Below are positions 1 through 6,998 of a stretch of 9,769 nucleotides of DNA, piece after piece. The notes below the pieces were generated by a model. That model was not told the origin of the DNA. It saw only the letters and a list, made by a program, of their open reading frames with translations, and made no database searches. Within the stretch, counting starts at the first letter, position 1, and each line of letters begins with the position of its first letter. The position numbers were made by a program, and so were the translations under genes. Origin of the DNA: Candidatus Dojkabacteria bacterium. Its GTDB lineage: Bacteria > Patescibacteriota > Dojkabacteria > SC72 > JAHDCA01. The stretch covers positions 1 to 9,769 of the forward strand of contig JAHDCA010000028.1 in assembly GCA_020630115.1 (NCBI GenBank), written 5' to 3'.

Positions 1-1156
1 GATTAAAAAGGGCGATTAATTTCTTATCTGGGAAGTGCTCTTTGACTGCAGAAATAGCACCCCTGGCCTTAACTCCTGAATGAGCAAAGTCATCAATCAC
101 CTGAGCCCCATCTTGGGTCTTTCCAAAAGCCTCAAGCCTTCTCTTGATACCTTTGTACTCCTGCAATGCCAGGACAGCCTGGTTGAAGTCAACATCATCG
201 TGTCTTAGAGATAACTTATAAAGAACTGTAAGTGCTGCTTGGAAATTCTCAATGTTGTAACTGCCGTATAAGCCTGATGAAAAATTATGAATTGAATCTG
301 GAAGACCCTTTATAGTAAAAGAGAATTGAATCCCAGTTTCATCAAATGAACGATTCTGGATTTCTATTACTTCATCTTCGCCATTATAAGTAATATCAGT
401 TTCAGAAAGCTTGTTGAGCCTTGATGTCGATCTGTCTCCTTGGTTGGAGATTACTATGCCATTATTATTGTGGGTTAACTCAACAAGATCTAGGAACGCT
501 TGATCGAATTCTTTTTCAGATTTATAAACTTTGAAATGATCCCAAATTAAAGAAGTGATTAAAGCAATAGTAGGTTTGTAGTTATAGAATTTGGCGTAGT
601 CTTTTATTGTTTCAAGAGTTACATACTCATCTCCTTCGAGTACAGTGATCTCGTGAGTCCCAAAGTGAACACCTTTGATATCATCGAGTGACTTAGCACC
701 AAACATGTAACTGATATCAAGACCCATCTTGATAAGGGTAGAAACTATCATTGATGTGATAGAGCTTTTAGCATAGTTACCTGCAACAACAACGTTCTCA
801 GACTTGAGCATCAAGGAGTTAAATAATTCAGGATATGTCAAAATCGGAATCCCTAGCTTTTTCGCTTCGATCATATCAAGACAGCCAGGGGTTGAGAAAT
901 GAATATTTGATATAGCGATTACTACGTCCACAGATTGGTCAACACTAACTTCGTCATAACTAGATGCTTTGATACCAGCTTCTGACAAGATAGTTTTTGC
1001 TGGTTCCCAGATATTTTGATCTGAGCCAGTTACTTCATAGCCAAGCCTTATTAATTCTAAAGCGATTTGAGATGTCGCTGACCCAGCAATACCAACCATA
1101 TGGATCTTTTTAATTTTACTCCAGTCAAGTTGAGTGATGTCTATATCATTTCTCAT
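1..1156 (-). CDS. Mpl/MurC-family Mur ligase, C-terminus beyond the left edge
   Basis: This cytosolic Mur ligase is the last visible gene of the operon, and its frame is still open at the left edge (385 residues visible). The Rossmann-like first domain carries VGIAGSATSQIA (21-32) and GYEVTGSD (39-46). The Mpl-like LEGDEY (173-178), a conserved DH (206-207), YNIENFQAAL (300-309), YKGIKRRLE (334-342) and DDFAHS (355-360) follow. KRRLE and DDFAH resemble Mpl, which joins a tripeptide to UDP-MurNAc in recycling, more than MurC, which adds L-Ala; either role is possible. The P-loop is unusual: GNYAKSS (126-132) where the family has GTHGKTT, so the middle glycine is alanine although the lysine and serine remain. 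The second His of the usual AHH is Ser. The ATG overlaps the murE stop as ATGA, suggesting translational coupling. The family is certain; the exact substrate is not. Confidence 0.85.
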   Translation of the reverse strand, partial: MRNDIDITQLDWSKIKKIHMVGIAGSATSQIALELIRLGYEVTGSDQNIWEPAKTILSEAGIKASSYDEVSVDQSVDVVIAISNIHFSTPGCLDMIEAKKLGIPILTYPELFNSLMLKSENVVVAGNYAKSSITSMIVSTLIKMGLDISYMFGAKSLDDIKGVHFGTHEITVLEGDEYVTLETIKDYAKFYNYKPTIALITSLIWDHFKVYKSEKEFDQAFLDLVELTHNNNGIVISNQGDRSTSRLNKLSETDITYNGEDEVIEIQNRSFDETGIQFSFTIKGLPDSIHNFSSGLYGSYNIENFQAALTVLYKLSLRHDDVDFNQAVLALQEYKGIKRRLEAFGKTQDGAQVIDDFAHSGVKARGAISAVKEHFPDKKLIALFN

Positions 1157-2496
1157 ATATTTAATTCTGATCTTATATATTCAGCATCATTCCAGTGCTC
1201 TTCAGTGATACCATCAATGTTCAAAGATTTTTCATGGCCCTTGCCTGTAACGATAACAAGATCATCTTTTCTTGCGATCTCAATAGCTTTACTAATTGCT
1301 TCCCCCCTATCAGGTATTGAGTAATAATTAAACTCCCTGTCGTGAACCATACCTTCAATTATCTGCTTATTAATCTCTTCCACGCTTTCACCTCTTGGGT
1401 CCTCTGCTGTCAATATTATCTCATCAGCAAGTTCAGAGGCTACTCTGCCCATTCGTGCCCTTTTACTATCATCTCTTTGACTTGCACACCCAAAGACAAC
1501 GATAACCTTACCTTTCGTTACTTCTTGAGAGAATGTTAGCAATTTATCTAATCCATCATCAGTGTGAGCAAAATCAACTACAACAGCTGGATCTCGACTT
1601 AAAATCTCCCATCTGCCTTCTAAAGTCGGGAATGATTCAAGTGAATTTTCTATTCTTTCAAGGTCTACACTCATTGCTTCTAAAGCTCCAAGTGCAGCAG
1701 TGATATTCGCAATATTGTATAGCCCTGGAAGGTTTTTCGCCGTAATATCAAAACTCTTTGCACTTAAACGACTTAGGAATTTAAATTCACTAGTATCAAA
1801 GCTTAAATTAGCTTTAGAAAATTCGAACTCTGTTTGATGGTTCGCAGTCTCGTCATTTTGACTATATCGGTAAAATTTTCGATTATACTTTTTACAATAA
1901 ATCTTAAGAGGTCCAAATGAGATATCGTCTTCATTGAGGATTGCTACTCCGTTTGGCTTCAAATTTTTAATTAGACGAGATTTATGTTCAACATAATTTT
2001 CATAAGTTTTATGCATATCTAGGTGTTCCATTGAGATATTTGTGTAAAGTGCATAGTCAAATTTAATCCCTGCATAACGATTCTGGAAAAGCGCGTGAGA
2101 TGTTGTCTCTAAAACAACTACATTCAGCCCGGCATCTTTCATCATCCTTAAATATTTATACGTATCTTGAACATCTGGTGATGTTACATGAAAACCTGTA
2201 TCAAGGTCTTTATCACCTATCTTAGCTGAGATCGTTGAGAGTAGGCCAACTTTATATCCTGCATCACTTAATAGATGGTGAAGGATTGTTGATGTCGTAG
2301 TCTTACCATTAGTACCAGTAACACCTATTATTATCATATCCTTTGCTGGGAATCTATATATGAATTTATAAATTTGTCCCCAGATAAATTGCCATTTACT
2401 GGTTGCAAAATCGTGAAGATTCTTTTTAAAATCTTTACCAAAGAAATTCTCGGAAAAGTTTATTATAGCTTTAACAAGATTCACTATTAAATTCAT
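1153..2496 (-). CDS. murE: MurE-type UDP-MurNAc-tripeptide synthetase lacking the usual N-terminal domain
   Basis: This cytosolic ATP-dependent ligase adds the third residue, normally meso-diaminopimelate or L-lysine, to UDP-MurNAc-L-Ala-D-Glu. The P-loop GTNGKTTT is at 61-68, followed by ETTSHALFQNR (130-140), MEHLDMH (156-162), a likely carbamylated Lys172, YNIANITAALG (260-270), EGRWE (293-297), DFAHTDD (308-314), VFGCASQRD (334-342) and GKGHE (418-422). The EDPRGE motif (365-370) sits where mDAP-specific enzymes have DNPRTE; the kept arginine favours mDAP, weakly. At 447 residues it is shorter than the roughly 490-500 of typical MurE. Only about 55 residues precede the ATPase domain, so the UDP-binding N-terminal domain is largely missing, as I recall for CPR enzymes. 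The ATG is 17 bp after the murF stop with no clear ribosome binding site. Confidence 0.92.
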   Translation of the reverse strand: MNLIVNLVKAIINFSENFFGKDFKKNLHDFATSKWQFIWGQIYKFIYRFPAKDMIIIGVTGTNGKTTTSTILHHLLSDAGYKVGLLSTISAKIGDKDLDTGFHVTSPDVQDTYKYLRMMKDAGLNVVVLETTSHALFQNRYAGIKFDYALYTNISMEHLDMHKTYENYVEHKSRLIKNLKPNGVAILNEDDISFGPLKIYCKKYNRKFYRYSQNDETANHQTEFEFSKANLSFDTSEFKFLSRLSAKSFDITAKNLPGLYNIANITAALGALEAMSVDLERIENSLESFPTLEGRWEILSRDPAVVVDFAHTDDGLDKLLTFSQEVTKGKVIVVFGCASQRDDSKRARMGRVASELADEIILTAEDPRGESVEEINKQIIEGMVHDREFNYYSIPDRGEAISKAIEIARKDDLVIVTGKGHEKSLNIDGITEEHWNDAEYIRSELNI

Positions 2497-2513
2497 AGAT
2501 TGTAGTCTTAATT

Positions 2514-3863
2514 TTATCTATACCTCTTTTTAACTTTCTGCCAATACGCGCTCTGTCTTGGAAGTTCATTGGCAAAATTATAATTGTTAGAAATCAATTC
2601 CTTGGTTATCATCTCAAAATACAAAGTGTTCTGAGATGATTGAATAACGATATGGTCTTTTGGTTGGATAAGTCTTGGTAGATCTCTTATGATCTCCCTG
2701 GTTGTTGAGTAAAATACAACTTTGTCAGAGTCCAGCTCCTCCAAAACGTACTTGTACATATTTGCTCCACTTAAGATTACAAAATCAACGTTCTCTTTAA
2801 GGTAATTTGCAAGCTTGTTATGCTCAGTTTCGGTCGCGACTTCACCCAACTCCCTCATATCTCCTAAGATTGCCACTGATCTATGCCTTGCTGGCTTTGA
2901 GCTTAGTGAAGACTCTATGCTGTTTCTCAGTGCCTCAAAATTAACCCCGTTATAAGAATAATCAAGTATAGTTGTTTGACTAATCTTGCCCTCAAACTTA
3001 CGTCCTCGACCTACTGGTGGCCTGTAAGAACAAAGAGCCTTCTCAATCTTTTTAATACCAATCTGCTGTGAAATCCCAAGCGCGATCGCCTGAGCAAAGT
3101 TACTTGCTAGTGATTTACCAAGAAGATCTACACATTTGATTGATAATTCATCTCCATTCCTAACCTTGAATACATAATGAGTACCATCATTCGAAGATTC
3201 ATAACTTACTAATTGCACATCGTCCTCATTGTTAATATCTAATGAGACTTTAAGTGATTGAGCTTTGATTTCATTAATAAAAGATTTAGAATTCTCATCG
3301 GAGCTATTAATGATTGCAATATCCGAATCATCCAGACTTGTAACGATAAGCTTCTTTTGTGATTTTATTCTTTCGAGTATCTCATTGTCATCCAAAATCT
3401 CGCCTTTTTTAACGAAATTTTCTGAATGAGCTTGAGTGATTCTGGTGAGAATCCCGATGTTAGGTTTTATTATCTCGATGAGATACTGGATATTTCGAGG
3501 TTTCCAATAACTGTCCATACCCATCTCAACAAGGTAATAATCGTACTTGTCCCAATTAATTACCAGCTTAATTGGAATTAGAAATAATGTCTTGATCCAG
3601 AAAAGAAAACTATAGTTTGAAACTTCAATACCGAGAATATTTAATGGTATGCCTGATTCTGAGTTTGCCTTCTTCGAGTATTTAACACTCTTACCAGAAC
3701 TTTCTAATACTAACCTACACATCTCCATAGTTGAGCTCTTGCCCACAGTACCTGTTATACCGACAACACAGTCATAAAGGCCTTTCTTGACCTGTAATCT
3801 GGCTGCGGCTTTGTAATACCGAAGTATCAGTGCTCCAATTGTATTTTTAAGTATTTTCTTCAT
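2514..3863 (-). CDS. murF: MurF-type UDP-MurNAc-tripeptide:D-Ala-D-Ala ligase
   Basis: It is predicted to join D-Ala-D-Ala to UDP-MurNAc-tripeptide, the last cytosolic step before MraY. The P-loop GTVGKSS is at 38-44. VEMGMDSYW (112-120), KPNIGILT and QAHSENF (133-150) match the MurF pattern with its conserved His146. DYSYNGVN (301-308) is a variant of the DDxYNANP motif, and ILGDMRELGE (332-341) is the MurF signature. The C-terminal domain has IVIQSSQNTLYFE (405-417), where MurF usually has KGSR or KGSQ, and ends in a basic RQSAYWQK tail of a type I associate with CPR Mur ligases. The P-loop is about 70 residues nearer the start than in E. coli MurF, so the N-terminal substrate-binding domain is reduced to a short basic helix. 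Total length (449) is ordinary because the middle and C-terminal domains are long. The gap after mraY is 17 bp, without a recognisable ribosome binding site. Confidence 0.88.
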   Translation of the reverse strand: MKKILKNTIGALILRYYKAAARLQVKKGLYDCVVGITGTVGKSSTMEMCRLVLESSGKSVKYSKKANSESGIPLNILGIEVSNYSFLFWIKTLFLIPIKLVINWDKYDYYLVEMGMDSYWKPRNIQYLIEIIKPNIGILTRITQAHSENFVKKGEILDDNEILERIKSQKKLIVTSLDDSDIAIINSSDENSKSFINEIKAQSLKVSLDINNEDDVQLVSYESSNDGTHYVFKVRNGDELSIKCVDLLGKSLASNFAQAIALGISQQIGIKKIEKALCSYRPPVGRGRKFEGKISQTTILDYSYNGVNFEALRNSIESSLSSKPARHRSVAILGDMRELGEVATETEHNKLANYLKENVDFVILSGANMYKYVLEELDSDKVVFYSTTREIIRDLPRLIQPKDHIVIQSSQNTLYFEMITKELISNNYNFANELPRQSAYWQKVKKRYR

Positions 3864-3880
3864 TAAGTTTTAATCTAGAT

Positions 3881-4981
3881 TTAATACGTACCTAAGACTA
3901 CTCCGAGAATCGCAAATAAGATACCGAATAGCCAAAACCTCATAACAGTTTTTTCTTCGCTCCATCCAACAATCTGGAAATGATGATGTAGAGGAGCCAT
4001 CTTGAAGAGCCTTCTTGCAAAGACTTTCTTATAAATACTTTGGAATAATGAAGACGAAACTTCAACTACAAATGGCATACAGATTACTAGTAGTAAGATT
4101 GATCTATCTATAGCAAATGCGATTGATGCAAGTAAAGCACCCATTGCAAGTGAACCAACGTCTCCCATTTCAAACCTTGCTGGTTTGATATTGAAATACA
4201 AATAAGCCATTAAAGCACCGATGCTTGTAGCAGCTAATACGGAAAGCTCCGGGTTGCCTCGCTCGATTGCGATGATCATAAATGCCCAAAAAGAAGAAAG
4301 CAATGTACCTGCACTTAGACCGTCCATACCATCAGATATATTGACTGCATTGGCAACTGCAACAATTACAAAGACTACATATACTGGAAAAAGGATTCCG
4401 AGATTTATTGGGTCAATAAATGGCATCCAGATTGTCGACCAACCAAGTCTAACATAAAGCCACCAAGCAACGCTTGACCCCGCTAGTATTTGTATAATGA
4501 ATTTCTCACCTGCATGAAGTCCTTTGCCTGGATACGACCCAAAGTTAAACCATATATTTTGATAAATATTCCAAGGTAATGCTGCCCAGAGCATAGCTCT
4601 TCTTATAAAGCGCTTATGGATTTTAGCGAGCTTAATCTGCTTAGAGATTGTTCTTAACTTCCTTTTCCTTCCAAAAATATTTAGTAGGTCGTCTATACCT
4701 CCAAGTAGTGCTGAGATAAGCATACATAGTAGTGGGATCTTTGTAGATCCATTCCAGTTAAGCATTATAGAGATGACTGATATTCCAATAACAAGCAGTA
4801 GGCCACCCATTATCGGTGTTCCGAGTTTGAGATTGTTTTCACCAATGTCCTGAGTGAAATCAACATTCTGTCTGGTAATATTTAACTTATATAGGAAGTC
4901 TATCAAGAAAGGTGCCCATAACATTGATACTGTGAATGCTAAGAGGATGTATTTTAGCTCAGTTATAGGTATATCCATCAT
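3881..4981 (-). CDS. mraY: Phospho-N-acetylmuramoyl-pentapeptide transferase
   Basis: This integral membrane enzyme transfers phospho-MurNAc-pentapeptide from UDP to undecaprenyl phosphate, making lipid I. The diagnostic motifs are present: GTPIMGG (54-60), the catalytic Asp pair in GGIDDLLN (94-101), NAVNISDGMDGL (211-222), EMGDVGSLAMG (271-281) and MAPLHHHFQ (328-336). About ten hydrophobic helices are visible. The 366-residue length is near normal, but the cytoplasmic stretch from about 101 to 160 is longer than usual, basic and rich in aromatic residues (RKRKLRTISKQIK region, then two WN pairs). Two adjacent ATG codons (4981 and 4978) could start translation. The 50-bp AT-rich leader (4982-5031) is the longest gap in the operon and could hold an internal promoter, though no convincing -35/-10 pair was found. 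In textbook dcw clusters mraY follows murE and murF; here it precedes both. Confidence 0.97.
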   Translation of the reverse strand: MMDIPITELKYILLAFTVSMLWAPFLIDFLYKLNITRQNVDFTQDIGENNLKLGTPIMGGLLLVIGISVISIMLNWNGSTKIPLLCMLISALLGGIDDLLNIFGRKRKLRTISKQIKLAKIHKRFIRRAMLWAALPWNIYQNIWFNFGSYPGKGLHAGEKFIIQILAGSSVAWWLYVRLGWSTIWMPFIDPINLGILFPVYVVFVIVAVANAVNISDGMDGLSAGTLLSSFWAFMIIAIERGNPELSVLAATSIGALMAYLYFNIKPARFEMGDVGSLAMGALLASIAFAIDRSILLLVICMPFVVEVSSSLFQSIYKKVFARRLFKMAPLHHHFQIVGWSEEKTVMRFWLFGILFAILGVVLGTY

Positions 4982-5031
4982 TATTTCTATTTATTTAATT
5001 ATTAGTCTCATTTTGTAATCTTTTAATTCTT

Positions 5032-5778
5032 CTAATGATTCTTTGTATCCTTAATTAAACCTTCATAAGTGTATTTAACTCCTGTCTGTAGATCTTCCTC
5101 CAACCAGTTCTGCTTGTCTAGCGATTTGTTTTGATCAATAACTTCTATACGACCTTCTCTTATACCATTATCAACTGTAAATCGCTCTCCTGAGTGTACA
5201 TAAGTTATCTCAGTTACTTTACCTTTGGGATCTTTCTCCACACTAACTATAAGTACGATATGATCCCCTCTAACGTAACCTGAGAGCTTAATTACATCGC
5301 CAGGCTGAGCATCTTTAACTTTGACTGGGTCAGAGTTGATATCGTTAGTTAATATTGTAACGTTAGTATTCATAACAGGCTTAGTGAGATACTGTAGTCT
5401 TTGCTTGATATTTCTTGGTTTGTAATTAATGAAAGTCCTCATCCTTTTTGCTCTTTGTTGTGATTGAACCCAAGCTAGAAGTGCATGAGATACAAACCCC
5501 GAGCAATCAATACCCAATGCTTCACTTTTCATAAAATTTACAATCTCATCTTCACTTGCAGAGTTGAGATCAAACTTTCTTAACTTTGCATATATCTTTA
5601 CTTCGTTGGTTAATTCACTAGGTGTGCCTTTACCGACATGCGACCTAAGTCCTCCTCTGATCCTGTTTTTGTTTATAAAGTATGGAGTTCTTACTTTCTG
5701 AGAGCCCAGGTCTAGATAACGATACTGCTCAATAAGATCCTTAACTTCTTGAGGGATTTGGTACTGTTGAATATTCAT
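5032..5778 (-). CDS. Cytosolic NlpC/P60-like cysteine amidase or peptidase
   Basis: This is a probable papain-like thiol hydrolase of the NlpC/P60/CHAP type. The nucleophile motif is GIDCSGFV, followed about 65 residues later by AQPGDVIKLSG and GDHIVLIVSV, which supplies the catalytic His. YVHSG may give a third polar residue. Counting from the upstream TTG at 5790, these are Cys96, His177 and His199; subtract 4 for the ATG chosen here. There is no signal peptide, lipobox or membrane helix, which is odd for a family usually exported to cut wall peptides. It should therefore act in the cytosol, on a precursor, a recycled peptide or the product of the neighbouring ligase. The ATG at 5778 overlaps the end of the ATP-grasp gene by 38 bp (50 bp with the TTG), implying translational coupling. 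No clear Shine-Dalgarno sequence decides the start. The fold is likely; the substrate is unknown. Confidence 0.75.
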   Translation of the reverse strand: MNIQQYQIPQEVKDLIEQYRYLDLGSQKVRTPYFINKNRIRGGLRSHVGKGTPSELTNEVKIYAKLRKFDLNSASEDEIVNFMKSEALGIDCSGFVSHALLAWVQSQQRAKRMRTFINYKPRNIKQRLQYLTKPVMNTNVTILTNDINSDPVKVKDAQPGDVIKLSGYVRGDHIVLIVSVEKDPKGKVTEITYVHSGERFTVDNGIREGRIEVIDQNKSLDKQNWLEEDLQTGVKYTYEGLIKDTKNH

Positions 5779-6997
5779 CTTCTGATGCAATCTCTTTTGC
5801 TAAGTTAACTAACTTTTCAAGTTCAAATTTGGTGCTTTGTAGTCTGCGGATTTCTTCATTAAATGGAAGGCTTTCACAATCTTGTTCTAAAAGTATAATA
5901 CCATTTGGAAGTTCCTTTGAATAGCTATTTGATATCTTTGAAAGCTGTTTGGAGTATAGGTTTCTCGTAAATATCTGGACTCCCGAGATATCGTTAAGGT
6001 CATTGTTAACCTCAAGACTTTTAGCCTCTTCAAACTCTTGCTGAGCTAAAACTTCTAAGTGCTTTGTAAGTAGGCCTTTGAAATTATTTTTATGAGAAAG
6101 TTGATTATGATAAGAAGCAGATAATGGTTGCCTTGCATTTATCTCAATGAAATAAGCTTGCTTTGTCTTGTGCGAAACCATTAAATCGATTCCAAACATC
6201 CCAAAAAAATCATGAACATGAAGATATTTCCCGACTTCAACTACCATAAGTTCGATTTGCTTTAATGTTGCTTGCTCAAGCTCATGTCCAGCGTTCCAAT
6301 CATTACCAATAGTTGCACCTTTTAACTTTGTTAATTCACTTACTCCTGTAATCTGTTTAGATAAGCCTCCAAAGTAAGTATTACCTTCACGATCTACAAC
6401 TGCATTTAGTGTAAACGTATCTCCTTGAATGAACTCTGATATCTTAACTCGTCTGCTTCCAAGGTTAATTTTTAAAGCACCCAGATCTTCATTGAAGCTT
6501 TCTTTGCTTGAATCAATGATATAGGTGCTGTTTCCAGTGTGTCCGAAGTTCTTCTGGATAACTGCTTTAGAAAATTCTTTGATTATCTTCTGCACGTAGT
6601 CTTCATCAAAGTTTACTATTGCTGATTTGGGTTGAGGAACTTTCGAGTTATCTCTTAGGTTTAGATAGTTTCTATGTTTGTCTTCAAGTTTTCTATTCAA
6701 CTGTGAACTTGGGTTTAAAACTTCAAAACCTAAACTCTCTGCCAAAATCTCAAGTTTCTTTGTTGGTTTGAAGAAGATCAGCTTAGGTCGCTTTGAATTT
6801 TCATTTATATATTCTTGCGTTTTGTGATCTTTTAGTAGCTCGTAAGTGTTTTTATTAGCTCCGATAAAGATATTCTTTTGATTCTTGTAAAGAGAATTAC
6901 TTTTAGCAGAGACTATGTGCATCTTAGGAAACACTTCTTTGAGTCCCCATGCCCTCTCCAATTCAATTGTGATATAAAAAATATCGCTTGTTCGCAT
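5741..6997 (-). CDS. ATP-grasp ligase of unknown substrate
   Basis: ATP-grasp enzymes join a carboxylate to an amine or thiol through an acyl-phosphate. Residues 1-110 look like the pre-ATP-grasp domain. Ala-Val-Ile-Gln-Lys149 then leads into the glycine-rich loop FGHTGNSTYII (151-161). SEFIQGDTF (187-195) is the nucleotide-binding strand with Glu188, and GIDLMV (269-274) with FIEINARQP (283-291) supplies the metal ligands Asp271, Glu285 and Asn287. A C-terminal extension of about 90 residues (330-418) ends in a helix. No signal peptide or membrane segment is present, so it is cytosolic. It begins one base after the PLP gene stop and its end overlaps the amidase gene. Its place ahead of mraY suggests it adds an amino acid to a peptidoglycan precursor, much as the ATP-grasp D-Asp ligase of enterococci does. 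That is inference: it has no strong Ddl hallmarks and the acceptor cannot be read. Confidence 0.87.
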   Translation of the reverse strand: MRTSDIFYITIELERAWGLKEVFPKMHIVSAKSNSLYKNQKNIFIGANKNTYELLKDHKTQEYINENSKRPKLIFFKPTKKLEILAESLGFEVLNPSSQLNRKLEDKHRNYLNLRDNSKVPQPKSAIVNFDEDYVQKIIKEFSKAVIQKNFGHTGNSTYIIDSSKESFNEDLGALKINLGSRRVKISEFIQGDTFTLNAVVDREGNTYFGGLSKQITGVSELTKLKGATIGNDWNAGHELEQATLKQIELMVVEVGKYLHVHDFFGMFGIDLMVSHKTKQAYFIEINARQPLSASYHNQLSHKNNFKGLLTKHLEVLAQQEFEEAKSLEVNNDLNDISGVQIFTRNLYSKQLSKISNSYSKELPNGIILLEQDCESLPFNEEIRRLQSTKFELEKLVNLAKEIASEDEYSTVPNPSRS

Positions 6998-6998
6998 A

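Noticed and set aside
1100..1324. Plus-strand open frame of 74 codons
   Set aside because: It lies opposite the murE and Mpl-like genes, shows no family motif, and is an antisense shadow.
1342..1539. Plus-strand open frame of 65 codons
   Set aside because: It is antisense to conserved murE motifs and has no recognisable protein features.
3872..3881. Perfect 10-bp palindrome AATCTAGATT between mraY and murF
   Set aside because: It is short, has no loop or T-run, and could arise by chance in an AT-rich gap.
4221..4457. Plus-strand open frame of 78 codons
   Set aside because: It is antisense to the conserved core of mraY.
4982..5031. Possible internal promoter before mraY
   Set aside because: The gap is AT-rich, but no -35/-10 pair of acceptable match and spacing was found.
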